Positions 8,059 to 17,618 of a DNA stretch of 64,000 nt are shown here, one piece after another. This stretch comes from Stieleria marina (GTDB taxonomy: Bacteria > Planctomycetota > Planctomycetia > Pirellulales > Pirellulaceae): NCBI GenBank assembly GCA_007741555.1, contig CP036526.1, forward strand, positions 558,001-622,000. The letters run 5' to 3'. A model generated the notes under the pieces. It ran no database searches and was not told the origin of the DNA. It saw nothing but the letters and a program-made list of their open reading frames with translations. The number at the start of each line of letters is the position of its first letter. Position 1 is the stretch's first letter. A program made the translations under genes and the position numbers.

Positions 8059-10798
8059 ACCGATTCAACTTTCCAGTTCGCGGGTTGTTGATGAATCGAC
8101 TCGCCGAAAATTTGAATCCGATTGGCGATCAGGTTGCCCATCGTCCATTGACCATTATCTGCCTGATAAGCCACCGAACCAGTATCTGGCGACGTTGGAA
8201 GAACTGGTTTGCATCGAGATGGAGTTTCTCTGGAGCCAAGAATCCAAGGGAAGTTCAGCGAGCCCGGATGCCGACACGTTAAACGATGTATCGAGCCGAC
8301 CGACTTTTGTAGAAGACTACACGCGGCGGTTTCGCGTCTTAAGAGAACCCGAAATTGTCGGGCGTTTGGCTCAGCACGAAGCCGAAGTTCGCCGGAACTC
8401 AAAGAATCCACCAACGGAATCGGAGTTCCGACGTCGCTTTCCTGACTTGACGCTTTCACCGAAGTTGTTTCAATCACGGCATGGCAGTTCGCACCACTCA
8501 TCACGCGAGGGACGCAGCCTACGAATCTCAGAATCAGATTTGCCACGCTGGTTTGGCCGCTATCAATTGGAGGCAGTTCTGGGGCGTGGTGGAATGGCGA
8601 CGGTCTACCGTGCTTCACAGCACAAGACCAACCGCAGCGTCGCTGTGAAAATCGCCGATCCGATTTCTGATCGGCTTCGTGGTGACGAATTTCGGCAGCG
8701 ATTTGCGGTCGAAGCCAAAGCTGCGGCCGGTCTTTCGCACGACAACATTGTGCCGGTTTACGATGTTGGTGAAATCAATGGACAGCCGTACTACACGATG
8801 CCAGTGGTCGACGGCGGGGATTTGGCCTCGCGTCTGATAGACGGTCCGCTTGCGTGCAGCGAAGCCGCTCATCGAATCAAAGATGCTGCTTTGGGAGTCG
8901 CGGCGGCGCACGCGCAGGATATTTTGCATCGTGACTTAAAACCTCGTAATTTGATGATCGATGCGGTGACGGACCGTACCCTGGTCACGGACTTTGGTTT
9001 GGCTTGCGAAATCAGTTTGGGCGACGTAGGTACTGGCGATGCATCGGCACTGCATCTGACGCGGACGGGACAAGTGCTGGGGACTCCCCCGTACATGGCG
9101 CCCGAGCAAATTCAAGACGCGCGGACTGCCGACGCGCGAAGCGATGTCTATGCACTGGGAGCGACGCTGTACCAAACCATCACGGGCCGCCCGCCGTTCC
9201 AAGCTTCGACGCCCACCGAAACACTTCAACAAGTTCTTCAGTCGGAAGTCGTGCCGCCCGCAAGAATCAACGAATCCGTTGATCGCGATTTGGAAACCAT
9301 CGTACTGAAAAGTTTGGACAAGCAACCCGACAAACGGTATGCAACGGCAAGCGAGTTTGCTGATGACCTTGACCGTTACCTTACAGGCCAGCCGATTGTC
9401 GCACGGCGGATCACACCGGTCGGGCGCGTCGTTAAGTGGAGCCGGCGTAATCGACACGCGGCCGTGCTGGTCGCAGGTTTGATCTTTGCATCGTTGGCTG
9501 CCCTTGGCGCGACGATCGGCGGATTGGTTGCCTGGGGATATCAATCGCAAAAGACATCGGCCAGCTTGCACGGCGCACTCGCATCCTTGGACGAATTGTA
9601 CACACAGCTCTCAGACGATCCGCTCTTTTCCAATCAGCCGGGGCAGAACCGCGAACGGCAGGAGCGTATTCGCCAGTCAATCAAGCACTACGAATCCCTG
9701 GTGCAGATTGCGGCAGACCATCCGGATTTGCAAGGCAGCTTGGTCGGCACCCATGCGCGGCTGGGATCACTGACGTTGGCAGTTGACGGCCCTGCCAAAG
9801 CGATGGAGCATTTTCAAGATGCGTTTGCCGTTTTTGACAGTCTGTCGCCGCAGCTACAAGCGACTGCCGCAGCCAAGCGGGCAGTGTCGGATGCTCACAA
9901 CGGCGTCGGGCAAGTGTTGGTCAAACAAGGTGACTATGTCGGAGCCGAAGCAGCGTTTGGACGCACCGTTGCGATACGGAAAGATCTTGCCAGCGAGTTT
10001 GCCGGTGAAGTTCGAGCGGAACGAAAGTATGCGAATGCGTTGATGAATCACGGTCTCTCGCTGGCGCGGCTCAATCGACCCGGAGAGTCACTCGCCAAGA
10101 TGCAGAAGGCTCAATCGCACCGAGTCAAACTGCTCCAGTCTGATCCTGACAACGTTTTGCTTTTGCGTGATCAAGGCATTGGATCGTTTGGTTTGGGGCG
10201 GTACTTTGCCGACCTGGGCAGCGTTTCCAAATCGTCTGAGTTTTTGGACCAAGCCTATCGATCGTTTAAAAATCTTTTCGTGCTGCGGCCTACCGACGGA
10301 TCCAATCTGCTGCGTCTGGCGCGCTGTCGGTTGTTGCAGTCAACGATTGCGTATGAATCGGGTGACGTCGATCAGGGAAACGTGTTCTTGGAAGAAGCCT
10401 TGGACCGGCAGGTCATGTTGGCGGCGATTTCGGAACACGATTTAAACTACCGAATGGAATTGGTTCGCGTTTTTCAGCAGGGCGGGCGCGGGTTTTTGTT
10501 GCAGGGTTCAATCGATGGTGCACGGACTTGCATCGACGCGGTGGAAAAATTGCTCAGCCACGATGTTGCCGCAAGCGAAGAAGCCGAGCAGTCGAAGGAC
10601 GTTCTGCGAGTACGATTGATTCATCAAACTCAAAAGGGGCTACTGCAAATTGCCGCTGGCGAGTCACAAGCGGGACGGCAAGAGTTGCGTGACGCATTGC
10701 AAAAGTGGAACGAGGTTCGAGGCCGATTTGTCAACGATCTCGAACTCGGCGCCGAAATGGACGATCTGGCCCGGATGATGAGTGAGCCAGACGCATGA
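8051..10798 (+). CDS. Membrane Ser/Thr kinase with TPR-rich C-terminal domain
   Basis: A 915-residue protein in three parts. Residues 1-165 are a planctomycete-type N-terminal region with charged helices. The kinase domain covers about 168-430: glycine loop GRGGMATVY, Lys200 in VAVK, HRD at 293-295, DFG at 314-316 and GTPPYMAPEQ in the activation segment. All catalytic residues are present. A single strong membrane helix lies at about 470-496. The last 400 residues are helical and TPR-like, with repeats such as A-M-E-H-F-Q-D-A-F and A-E-A-A-F-G-R-T-V, probably outside the cytoplasm. The gene starts inside the sigma factor gene (8-base overlap). It is likely a sensor whose TPR part binds a partner and whose kinase addresses the sigma factor; the substrate is inferred. 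Confidence 0.92.
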   Translation: MDKPIQLSSSRVVDESTRRKFESDWRSGCPSSIDHYLPDKPPNQYLATLEELVCIEMEFLWSQESKGSSASPDADTLNDVSSRPTFVEDYTRRFRVLREPEIVGRLAQHEAEVRRNSKNPPTESEFRRRFPDLTLSPKLFQSRHGSSHHSSREGRSLRISESDLPRWFGRYQLEAVLGRGGMATVYRASQHKTNRSVAVKIADPISDRLRGDEFRQRFAVEAKAAAGLSHDNIVPVYDVGEINGQPYYTMPVVDGGDLASRLIDGPLACSEAAHRIKDAALGVAAAHAQDILHRDLKPRNLMIDAVTDRTLVTDFGLACEISLGDVGTGDASALHLTRTGQVLGTPPYMAPEQIQDARTADARSDVYALGATLYQTITGRPPFQASTPTETLQQVLQSEVVPPARINESVDRDLETIVLKSLDKQPDKRYATASEFADDLDRYLTGQPIVARRITPVGRVVKWSRRNRHAAVLVAGLIFASLAALGATIGGLVAWGYQSQKTSASLHGALASLDELYTQLSDDPLFSNQPGQNRERQERIRQSIKHYESLVQIAADHPDLQGSLVGTHARLGSLTLAVDGPAKAMEHFQDAFAVFDSLSPQLQATAAAKRAVSDAHNGVGQVLVKQGDYVGAEAAFGRTVAIRKDLASEFAGEVRAERKYANALMNHGLSLARLNRPGESLAKMQKAQSHRVKLLQSDPDNVLLLRDQGIGSFGLGRYFADLGSVSKSSEFLDQAYRSFKNLFVLRPTDGSNLLRLARCRLLQSTIAYESGDVDQGNVFLEEALDRQVMLAAISEHDLNYRMELVRVFQQGGRGFLLQGSIDGARTCIDAVEKLLSHDVAASEEAEQSKDVLRVRLIHQTQKGLLQIAAGESQAGRQELRDALQKWNEVRGRFVNDLELGAEMDDLARMMSEPDA

Positions 10799-10988
10799 TG
10801 TTTTGCTACCAATAGTCTGAATGCATTGGCCATCTTTGACGGCTGCCGGTTGGCACGAGCCTCACGATCAGTGTCGCTTCCTACCGACGGCCACATATCT
10901 CCACGGAATTTCTCCACTCGGGGGGAAAGCGGTCCGAATTAGAGAAGAAGCTGCTAAGAAAACCGTACTACGCCTCAGGCAAAATGTC

Positions 10989-12308
10989 ATGGATGACACC
11001 TTGCGAATCGATGCTCGCGCTCTGCGCTTGATAGCTTCTATGACGCTTGCTTTGGCGACGTCGTTAACGCAATCATCGGTTGGGCAAGAAGCCGCCGTGC
11101 CGACTGCACCAGCGGTTGTTGCTGCGTCCCAGGGTGTCGCCGCCGCTCAGAGTGTTGCGGTGCCGACCGCAACACCGCAGCCTCAGTTGCTTCGCGGCCC
11201 TGCCGGTTCTCAGTTGGCTAGTGTTCGGCCTGCGCCAAGCTATGCCAGCGCGTTCGGTAGTTTCTTGGGATTGTCGAATCGTCAATCCAGCAACGCCGAA
11301 CTGAATCAGTACTACCGCAGCACCAGTCGACGTCGGTTGGTGAAAGTGCCGGAGATGTTCGGTGATTTTCGTCGCTTCAATTCAGTCCTGGCCTACCGAA
11401 CGGGTAGCCAAGATCTGACGGGCGACTTGCCGCACGCCGGTGGTGTCAGCGGATTGAAGGTGGCAGAAAACAACCAAGCCATCACGTCGGATCGAGCTTG
11501 GATCAGTTACAGCCATATGCACGATGCGTACTCACAAAGCAATGGACTGGGCCAAAGTTCCGACGCATCCGCGGATCGCTTCTTGCTAGGCATTGAAAAA
11601 ACGTTTGCCGATGGAGCCTGGTCGTTGGAAGCAAGACTGCCTCTAGCGGGCAGTCTTGATGATGACGCGTTTGACGGGGGAACCATGGGCGATGTGTCGC
11701 TGATTCTGAAACACTTGCTTTACGCCGGGCAGTGCCGCGCGACTTCGATGGGCTTGGGAATCGAATTGCCGACGGGGGATGACGGACGTCTTCTCAATCG
11801 CAGCGTGGAAACGGTTTTGGAAAGCGATGCAGTCCACTTGGTTCCGTTCTTTGCATCGACCAACCGAATGGGTGCTCGTATATTTGGGCATTTGTTTGCC
11901 CAGCTAGACATTCCGTTGGGCGACGATGATTTGATCGTCAACGACGTCGCATTTGCAACGACCAACGCGTCCGTGGACGCGGCATTCACTGGTTCGATCG
12001 ATTTGGGCATCGGCTATTGGTTGCTGCCGCCAAACAGTGTGGCCGATTCGGGATTGGCGGCCATTGCCGAACTTCACTATACGTCGCGGCTTGATTCGAC
12101 TGACCCGGTTGTTTTTCCGGGGACGTCGATCAACACGACCACCATTCACCCAGGCGGCGAAGCCATTACGGATGTGTTGAACATCACGACGGGGCTTCAC
12201 GCCGAATTGTCAGGCGAATGGGCGATGCGATTGGCGTCGTCGGTTCCAGTTACCAACGACAAGCTGTTTGATACGGAAATCATTGTCCAGCTAAATCGCA
12301 AGTTCTAA
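10989..12308 (+). CDS. Putative outer-membrane or envelope beta-rich protein
   Basis: The protein is 439 residues from the ATG at 10989. I reject the 56-residue upstream extension because it has no coding character and would bury a good signal peptide (IASMTLALATSLTQSSVGQ). An Ala/Val/Pro-rich spacer follows to about residue 65. The rest alternates polar and hydrophobic residues in beta-strand style (for example RAWISYSHMHDAYS and SMGLGIELPTGDD) and ends in a short strand closing with KF, like many outer-membrane barrels. No specific family is recognised. It follows the sigma/kinase operon by 190 bases and may be its target, which is speculative. It converges with ilvD with only 14 bases between the stops. 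Confidence 0.7.
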   Translation: MDDTLRIDARALRLIASMTLALATSLTQSSVGQEAAVPTAPAVVAASQGVAAAQSVAVPTATPQPQLLRGPAGSQLASVRPAPSYASAFGSFLGLSNRQSSNAELNQYYRSTSRRRLVKVPEMFGDFRRFNSVLAYRTGSQDLTGDLPHAGGVSGLKVAENNQAITSDRAWISYSHMHDAYSQSNGLGQSSDASADRFLLGIEKTFADGAWSLEARLPLAGSLDDDAFDGGTMGDVSLILKHLLYAGQCRATSMGLGIELPTGDDGRLLNRSVETVLESDAVHLVPFFASTNRMGARIFGHLFAQLDIPLGDDDLIVNDVAFATTNASVDAAFTGSIDLGIGYWLLPPNSVADSGLAAIAELHYTSRLDSTDPVVFPGTSINTTTIHPGGEAITDVLNITTGLHAELSGEWAMRLASSVPVTNDKLFDTEIIVQLNRKF

Positions 12309-12322
12309 CCGAGCGGTTGATT

Positions 12323-13999
12323 CTATTCGTCGGTCACACAGCCTTCGCTGGCCGTTTTGACGTTCTTGATGTACTTGTAAAGCGTTCCACGAGTCGCTTT
12401 GAGGGCAGGTGCGGTCCAGCTTTCGCGTCGCTTTTCGAGGTCCGCTTGCGGTACATCGACGTCCAACCGATTCGTTTCGGCGTTGATGGTGACTATGTCA
12501 CCGTCTTGCAGCAATCCGAGCGGTCCGCCCAGTTGAGCTTCTGGCGTGATGTGCCCGACGATAAAGCCATGACTGCCGCCACTGAATCGACCGTCGGTCA
12601 GCATCGCGACGTCGCTTCCCAGTCCCGCGCCCATGATTGCACTGGTTGGTGTCAACATTTCGGGCATTCCGGGGCCGCCCTGAGGTCCTTCGTAGCGAAT
12701 CACGACGACATCACCTTTCTGGATTTTCTTTTCCTCCAGAGCGGTCAGCATGTCTTCTTCGCTATCGAAAACGCGTGCCGGCCCGGTGAACTGTAAGCCT
12801 TCTTTGCCGGTGATCTTTGCAACCGCGCCTTCGGGAGCAAGCGAGCCCTTTAGGATTCGGATGTGGCCCGATTCTTTGATCGGGTTGCTGACAGGACGAA
12901 CAATCTTTTGACCTTCTTTTAGGCCCGGCACCGCCTCTAAGTTTTCCGCCAAAGTTTTTCCCGTCACGGTCATGCACGATCCGTCCATCAGACCTTCGGC
13001 GAGCAAGTACTTCATGACCGCCGGAGTTCCACCGATGCTGTGCAAGTCTTCTTGAACAAATTTGCCGCTTGGTTTGAGGTCTGCCAAGAACGGAATGCGA
13101 TCACTGACGCTTTGGAAATCGTCAAGCGTTAGCGGTACATCCACGCTGCGTGCCATTGCGATCAGGTGAAGCACGGCATTTGTGCTGCCGCCCAGGGCCA
13201 TGACCGTCACCATCGCGTTCTCGAATGCTTCGCGCGTCATGATATCGCGAGGCTTGATGTCGGCTTCCATCAATTTCAGGATCGCGGCGGCAGCGCGGCG
13301 GCATTCATCTTTCTTGTCCGGATCTTCGGCAGGAATGCTGGCAGAATAAGGCAGTGACATGCCGAGCGCTTCGATGGCCGTGGCCATGGTGTTGGCGGTG
13401 TACATGCCGCCGCAGGCTCCGGCGCCCGGACAACTGGTCTGAACGATTTCTTGTCGCTCCTCGTCGCTGATTTGCCCGGCGATATATTGGCCGTAACACT
13501 GAAACGCACTGACGATGTCTAGTTTTTCACCGTTCCGAAAACCTGGTTTGATTGTTCCACCGTAGACCATGATGGCCGGGCGATTCAAACGGCCCATGGC
13601 GATCAGGCATCCGGGCATGTTTTTGTCGCAGCCTGGCAAGGCAATCAGCGAATCGTACCACTGGGCGCCCATGATCGTTTCGATCGAATCGGCGATCAGG
13701 TCTCGGCTTTGCAGGCTGTAACTCATGCCGTCGGTGCCCATCGAAATGCCGTCGCTGACGCCGATCGTATTGAAACGCATTCCCACCATGCCCGCATCGG
13801 TTACCGCTGCTTTCACATCGGCGGCCAAATCCAGCAAGTGCATGTTGCAGCTGTTGCCTTCGTACCAAACGCTGCCGATGCCGACTTGCGGTTTGTCCAT
13901 GTCTTCGCGACTCATGCCGGTGGCATAGAGCATGGCCTGGGAGGCGCCTTGGCTCTTGGGCTGAGTGATTTTGCTGGAGTATTTGTTTAGTTCAGACAT
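12323..13999 (-). CDS. ilvD: Dihydroxy-acid dehydratase
   Basis: A 558-residue enzyme that removes water from 2,3-dihydroxy-isovalerate and its methylvalerate homologue, the third step of valine and isoleucine synthesis, in the cytoplasm. The iron-sulfur ligand motifs are all visible: CNMHLLDLA (about 54), [10 protein letters not shown] (about 122) and [12 protein letters not shown] (about 195). The family motif [17 protein letters not shown] is near residue 474. Length is normal for IlvD. The start is the ATG at 13999 (MSELNKYSS); the 18-codon upstream extension has no conserved residues. No other ilv or leu gene is nearby, so it stands alone. A direct repeat upstream at 14057-14081 could regulate it. 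Confidence 0.97.
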   Translation of the reverse strand: MSELNKYSSKITQPKSQGASQAMLYATGMSREDMDKPQVGIGSVWYEGNSCNMHLLDLAADVKAAVTDAGMVGMRFNTIGVSDGISMGTDGMSYSLQSRDLIADSIETIMGAQWYDSLIALPGCDKNMPGCLIAMGRLNRPAIMVYGGTIKPGFRNGEKLDIVSAFQCYGQYIAGQISDEERQEIVQTSCPGAGACGGMYTANTMATAIEALGMSLPYSASIPAEDPDKKDECRRAAAAILKLMEADIKPRDIMTREAFENAMVTVMALGGSTNAVLHLIAMARSVDVPLTLDDFQSVSDRIPFLADLKPSGKFVQEDLHSIGGTPAVMKYLLAEGLMDGSCMTVTGKTLAENLEAVPGLKEGQKIVRPVSNPIKESGHIRILKGSLAPEGAVAKITGKEGLQFTGPARVFDSEEDMLTALEEKKIQKGDVVVIRYEGPQGGPGMPEMLTPTSAIMGAGLGSDVAMLTDGRFSGGSHGFIVGHITPEAQLGGPLGLLQDGDIVTINAETNRLDVDVPQADLEKRRESWTAPALKATRGTLYKYIKNVKTASEGCVTDE

Positions 14000-14056
14000 G
14001 GCACGATTGAGGGAAATCGGTTGGGGGTGGGGACAAGTAAAGTTGCTGCCCAATGG

Positions 14057-14081
14057 TTATGATCACAGAGATTATGATCAC
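14057..14081. promoter_or_regulatory. Paired 10-bp direct repeat between divergent genes
   Basis: TTATGATCAC occurs at 14057-14066 and again at 14072-14081, 15 bases apart start to start. Each copy contains the palindrome TGATCA. It sits between divergent ilvD and the DUF1080 gene, and a TTGACA hexamer (14092-14097) follows on the plus strand. This is a plausible binding site for a regulator occupying adjacent helical faces. There is no independent proof. Confidence 0.4.
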
Positions 14082-14159
14082 CGGAGCGAATTTGACAAAG
14101 GACGCTAGATCCGAAATCGATGACGGATCGAATTTTTGCCCTCAACCAAGGTCCCGCCA

Positions 14160-14798
14160 ATGCTTCGTTACGTTCTGTGCACCGTGATTCTTCTGGCTTC
14201 TTCAGCTGCATTGCGAGCAGATGAACCGGCCAAATCTGCTGAAACGATATTCGATGGCACGACCATGAAGGGCTGGGAGGGCAACAAAAAATGGTTTCGC
14301 GTTCAAGACGGCGCGTTGGTCGCCGGCACTTTGGACAAAAAGATTCCGGTCAACGAATTTCTTTGCACCAAGAAAACCTACGGCGATTTTGAACTTCGTC
14401 TGGAAGCCAAATTGATTGGGCAGGGCACCAATGCGGGCATCCAGTTTCGTTCGAAACGGATTCCTCAAGACACTGAACTGATTGGATATCAAGCCGACAT
14501 CGGCACGACTCCCGATCGTAGCATCTGGGGAGCCCTGTATGACGAATCACGCCGCCGCGTGTTTTTGGCAGAAACGCCTGATGTATCCAAAGCAGCCACC
14601 AAAGAAGGCTGGAACGAAATCCGCGTGCTGTGCAAAGGTCCCCGCATTCAGATTTTTATCAATGGTGAACAGACCGTCGATTACACCGAAACGGACGACA
14701 GCATTCCGCTTTCGGGGATCATCGGTCTGCAAATCCACAGCGGCCCGCCAGCAGAAGCTTGGTATCGCAACATTCGTATCACGGAGCTGTCGGAATGA
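14160..14798 (+). CDS. DUF1080 (3-keto-disaccharide hydrolase-like) exported protein
   Basis: A 212-residue protein. ATG 14160 gives a good signal peptide (LRYVLCTVILLASSAALRA), while the TTG start at 14136 would precede it with unrelated residues. The mature part is a concanavalin-like beta-sandwich domain of the DUF1080 type: TIFDGTTMKGWEG near the start, then NAGIQFRSKRIP, a central G-Y-Q-A-D-I-G stretch, and W-Y-R-N-I-R-I at the end. Members of this family have been linked to hydrolysis of 3-keto-glycosides in Bacteroidetes; whether this one is catalytic is not shown. It overlaps or abuts a HAD phosphatase gene (stop 14798, next ATG 14808), so the two are probably cotranscribed. A second homologue lies at 56585-57274. 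Confidence 0.88.
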   Translation: MLRYVLCTVILLASSAALRADEPAKSAETIFDGTTMKGWEGNKKWFRVQDGALVAGTLDKKIPVNEFLCTKKTYGDFELRLEAKLIGQGTNAGIQFRSKRIPQDTELIGYQADIGTTPDRSIWGALYDESRRRVFLAETPDVSKAATKEGWNEIRVLCKGPRIQIFINGEQTVDYTETDDSIPLSGIIGLQIHSGPPAEAWYRNIRITELSE

Positions 14799-14807
14799 GT
14801 GAAACAA

Positions 14808-15449
14808 ATGAGTGAAACAAACGCGGAGATTCAGTTCGTCTACTTTGACCTGGGAAATATCCTGGTTTCGTTTGATCCGCAAATTGCCTGCGACAATATC
14901 GCCAAGCTGTTTGACGTTTCATCCGAGCGAGCACAGGCAGCGGTCTACGACAGTGGCCTGGAAGATCGCTATGAACATGGTGAGATCTCGGAGGCTGGTT
15001 TTTTGGCAGAAGTCCGGCGTCATCTGGGCGGCGAAGTTGATGGGCGTGACGTTCCCTTGCAGTCGTTTTTGAATGCACTGGGCGACATGTTCAAACCGAT
15101 CGAATCGATGACGCGGACGATTCAACAGGTCCGCCAAGCAGGCTACCGAATCGGAATTTTGTCCAACACTTGCTTTGCGCACTGGGACTGGGTCGCCCGG
15201 CAAAATTGGCCCGCCACGAAAGGCCCGTTCGACACGACGATTCTGAGCTACGAAGTCGGCGCGATGAAACCAGACGCGAAGATTTACGCTGCCGCAGAAG
15301 CAGCGGCCAACGTTGATCCGCAGCATATTCTGTTCGTCGACGACCGTCAGGAAAACATCGATGCCGCGATCAGCCGAGGTTGGCAGGCGGCACAGTGTTT
15401 CGGTGGCGCGGAGTTGGAAGAACAGCTGCGACGCTTTGGCGTGCTCTAG
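14808..15449 (+). CDS. HAD-superfamily phosphatase, YihX-like
   Basis: A 213-residue cytoplasmic hydrolase. The first motif, FDLGNIL, has the nucleophile Asp followed by L-G-N as in the sugar-phosphatase YihX group. Motif II is the Ser/Thr of ILSNTC, the Lys of KPDAKIY serves as motif III, and the acidic motif IV is FVDDRQENI. The cap region has the family's H-G-E-I-S pattern. The likely reaction is removal of phosphate from a small sugar phosphate such as glucose-1-phosphate, but the true substrate cannot be read from sequence. ATG 14808 is preferred over a GTG at 14799. Its position directly after a DUF1080 gene suggests a link with sugar breakdown. Confidence 0.88.
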   Translation: MSETNAEIQFVYFDLGNILVSFDPQIACDNIAKLFDVSSERAQAAVYDSGLEDRYEHGEISEAGFLAEVRRHLGGEVDGRDVPLQSFLNALGDMFKPIESMTRTIQQVRQAGYRIGILSNTCFAHWDWVARQNWPATKGPFDTTILSYEVGAMKPDAKIYAAAEAAANVDPQHILFVDDRQENIDAAISRGWQAAQCFGGAELEEQLRRFGVL

Positions 15450-15501
15450 ATCCTTTTTTTTAGAATCCACCTCCCCCCAACGATTGCCATAGACCTCACT
15501 G

Positions 15502-16689
15502 ATGAAGAATCCTGCCGAGGCCATTCGCGAACTCGCCAATCAACTCGCTGTCGTCAAGGCTCGATTGAATGCCGATGACTGCACCGGTCGTGTCTTGGCG
15601 GATGACGTTGTTGCCGATCGCGATAGCCCAGCAGCAGATGTTTCGGCGATGGACGGCTATGCCATTCGCTTAGCCGATTTGAGTGATCAAAACACGGTTG
15701 CGGTGACGGGGGAGGCCGCTGCTGGCGAAAAACCGCCGTCGATGCAATCTGACGGAGTCGTGCGAATCTTTACCGGAGCCATTGTCCCGGACCAATGCGA
15801 GGCTGTGGTTAAACGCGAAGACACCGAAGAGTCTGATGGCAGCATCCGCTTTCGTCAGTCAGCCATGCAGACACAAGCGGGCGACAACATTCGCCGTGCT
15901 GGCGAAAATGCGAAAGGTGGATCAACCGTTCTCAGCGCCGGCGTACGCATCACCGCCGCACATCGCGCGACCATGGCAAATTTTGGTGCCGACCGTGTCA
16001 GCGTTTTCGCGCCGGTTCGTGTCACTGTGATCACCACAGGCGATGAAGTCGGCAAGTTTGATGATGCTGCACCCCAACCCTGGCAACTTCGTAACAGCAA
16101 CCAGAGTTCCATCGCATCGTTGCTGAGCCAACCGGCGTGGATCAAACATGTCGCGTCCGTTCATGCGGTCGATGATCGCGAGCAGTTGGCTCAGACGTTG
16201 ACCACCGCTTTGACCGATTCCGATGCGGTGATCTTGACGGGAGGGGTATCGATGGGCGATTACGATTATGTGCCAGAGATTGTCCGCCAAGTCGGCGGTG
16301 AAGTGGTGTTTCATGGACTGCCGGTACGTCCGGGAAAGCCCATCTTGGGCGCGGCAACCGCCGATGGAAAGCTGATCGTCGGATTGCCTGGCAATCCAGT
16401 CAGTGCGACCATTGGCTGCCACCGGTTTGCAATGCCGTTGCTGGCAAAAATGAGCGGCCAAAAAAACTGGCGATCCAACTGCCCGGTTGTCCATTTATCC
16501 AATGCCGGATCCAAAACCATTCCTTTACATTGGATGCGATTGGTTCGCTTGATCGATCACGGCGTGGCGGAACCTGTGCAAAGTCTGGGATCGGGCGACT
16601 TGGTTTCACTTGGCCAAAGCACTGGATATGTTGAATTGCCACCGGGCGAAACGGGCAACGGCCCCTGGCCGTACTATGCTTGGAGCTGA
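15502..16689 (+). CDS. moeA: Molybdopterin molybdenumtransferase
   Basis: A 395-residue cytoplasmic enzyme that inserts molybdate into adenylated molybdopterin. The motifs are those of MoeA: SAMDGYAIR near residue 50, VRIFTGA(I) near 90, TGDEVG near 178, the GGVSMGDYDYV glycine/aspartate loop near 248, and GLPGNPVSA near 295. A C-terminal beta domain completes the usual length of about 400. It precedes the genes for a 4Fe-4S protein and a molybdopterin oxidoreductase, so the cofactor is probably made in step with that enzyme. The gap to the next gene is 68 bases. It is the only cofactor-synthesis gene in the window; moaA, mobA and others must lie elsewhere. Confidence 0.96.
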   Translation: MKNPAEAIRELANQLAVVKARLNADDCTGRVLADDVVADRDSPAADVSAMDGYAIRLADLSDQNTVAVTGEAAAGEKPPSMQSDGVVRIFTGAIVPDQCEAVVKREDTEESDGSIRFRQSAMQTQAGDNIRRAGENAKGGSTVLSAGVRITAAHRATMANFGADRVSVFAPVRVTVITTGDEVGKFDDAAPQPWQLRNSNQSSIASLLSQPAWIKHVASVHAVDDREQLAQTLTTALTDSDAVILTGGVSMGDYDYVPEIVRQVGGEVVFHGLPVRPGKPILGAATADGKLIVGLPGNPVSATIGCHRFAMPLLAKMSGQKNWRSNCPVVHLSNAGSKTIPLHWMRLVRLIDHGVAEPVQSLGSGDLVSLGQSTGYVELPPGETGNGPWPYYAWS

Positions 16690-16757
16690 ATTGCTGAGTC
16701 CATCAATTGGTTTTGTTGCTAACGGCGCGACCAAGACATCCCTCTTCTGAATTATCA

Positions 16758-17618
16758 ATGACTAATAACCGACGTGACTTTCTGCAGAAGGCATCCGTCG
16801 CACTGCCCATCGTTGCCGCGACCGCTGCTACTGCTGCGGAGCTAACCAATGATAATTTTCAGCCCGAAGAATTCTGGCGTGACCGGATGACACCGCCGGA
16901 CGATGGTAAAAAACTGGGCTGGTTCGTGGATTCGCGTCGCTGCATCGGTTGCCATGCCTGCGAAGTGAGCTGCAAGAGCGAAAACGACGTGCCGCTGGGT
17001 AACTTTATTCGCCAGACGTTCTACCAAGACGTTGGCGAGTACCCCAAGGTCGCGCGGATGTTCATGCCGATGTCGTGCCAGCACTGCGAAGACGCGCCGT
17101 GTATCAAAGCTTGCCCCTGCGGCGCGTTGCACAAGACCACCGGCGGAACCGTGGCGGTCGATTACGAATCCTGCTGCGGGCACGGTTCGTGCGTGGATGC
17201 TTGTCCGTACGGTGCGATCTACTTGGATCCGGTCGCCAAGCAGGCGGTCAAATGCCACAACTGCTATCACCGCACAGAGCTTGGCGAAGGCGAGCCGGGC
17301 GACGATTCAGAAAGTGAGCTCGGCAGTGGGCTTGGCGGCGGCGAAGCAATGGAGCCAGCGTGCGTGCCGACTTGTCCAGCCGAAGCCTTGTATTTTGGCG
17401 ATCTGAATGATCCGGAAAGCAAAATCACCAAAGCGATGGATGCTGCCAAAGAAGCCGAGGGAGAGTTGTCACAACTACGGCCCGAAAAAGAGACGCGACC
17501 CCGAATGTGGTTTGCCGGGGTCGCCTTGCCGATCGTCGAAAAAGTCATTCCAACGGAAGGCGAGTCGTTCAAAGGAGAGAGCTACGATATCTATCGTTGG
17601 AAGGAGGCGTCAAAGTGA
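16758..17618 (+). CDS. Tat-exported 4Fe-4S electron-transfer subunit (DmsB/PsrB-like)
   Basis: A 286-residue protein starting at ATG 16758, which yields a Tat signal, NRRDFLQKASVALPIVAATAATAA. An upstream GTG would add 17 residues with no signal character. Four cysteine clusters are present: CIGCHACEVSC at residues 62-72, CQHCEDAPCIKAC, CCGHGSCVDAC, and a fourth split one (CHNC with a later CVPTC). This is the arrangement of the four-cluster ferredoxin subunit of DMSO, polysulfide and nitrite-type reductases. It passes electrons to the catalytic subunit next door, which starts inside its stop codon. An inserted acidic Gly/Glu/Ser segment (about 175-200) separates the last cysteines. It is probably exported folded to the periplasm. 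Confidence 0.95.
   Translation: MTNNRRDFLQKASVALPIVAATAATAAELTNDNFQPEEFWRDRMTPPDDGKKLGWFVDSRRCIGCHACEVSCKSENDVPLGNFIRQTFYQDVGEYPKVARMFMPMSCQHCEDAPCIKACPCGALHKTTGGTVAVDYESCCGHGSCVDACPYGAIYLDPVAKQAVKCHNCYHRTELGEGEPGDDSESELGSGLGGGEAMEPACVPTCPAEALYFGDLNDPESKITKAMDAAKEAEGELSQLRPEKETRPRMWFAGVALPIVEKVIPTEGESFKGESYDIYRWKEASK
17601..17607 (+). promoter_or_regulatory. Strong ribosome binding site deciding the oxidoreductase start
   Basis: AAGGAGG lies 7 bases before the GTG at 17615 and inside the end of the ferredoxin gene. It settles the start of the molybdopterin oxidoreductase as GTG 17615 rather than an in-frame ATG at 17507, whose extra 36 residues overlap the previous gene and look non-coding. 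It also supports translational coupling. Confidence 0.85.

Noticed and set aside
15450-15501. T-run after the HAD gene as a terminator
   Set aside because: A run of eight T is present but no stem precedes it, so I do not call a terminator.
14919-15539. 206-codon minus-strand frame over the HAD gene and moeA start
   Set aside because: It crosses two genes with clear motifs on the other strand and shows no conserved pattern.
17507-17614. Longer N-terminus for the molybdopterin oxidoreductase (ATG 17507)
   Set aside because: It overlaps the ferredoxin gene by 112 bases, would bury the Tat signal and ignores the AAGGAGG site 7 bases before GTG 17615.
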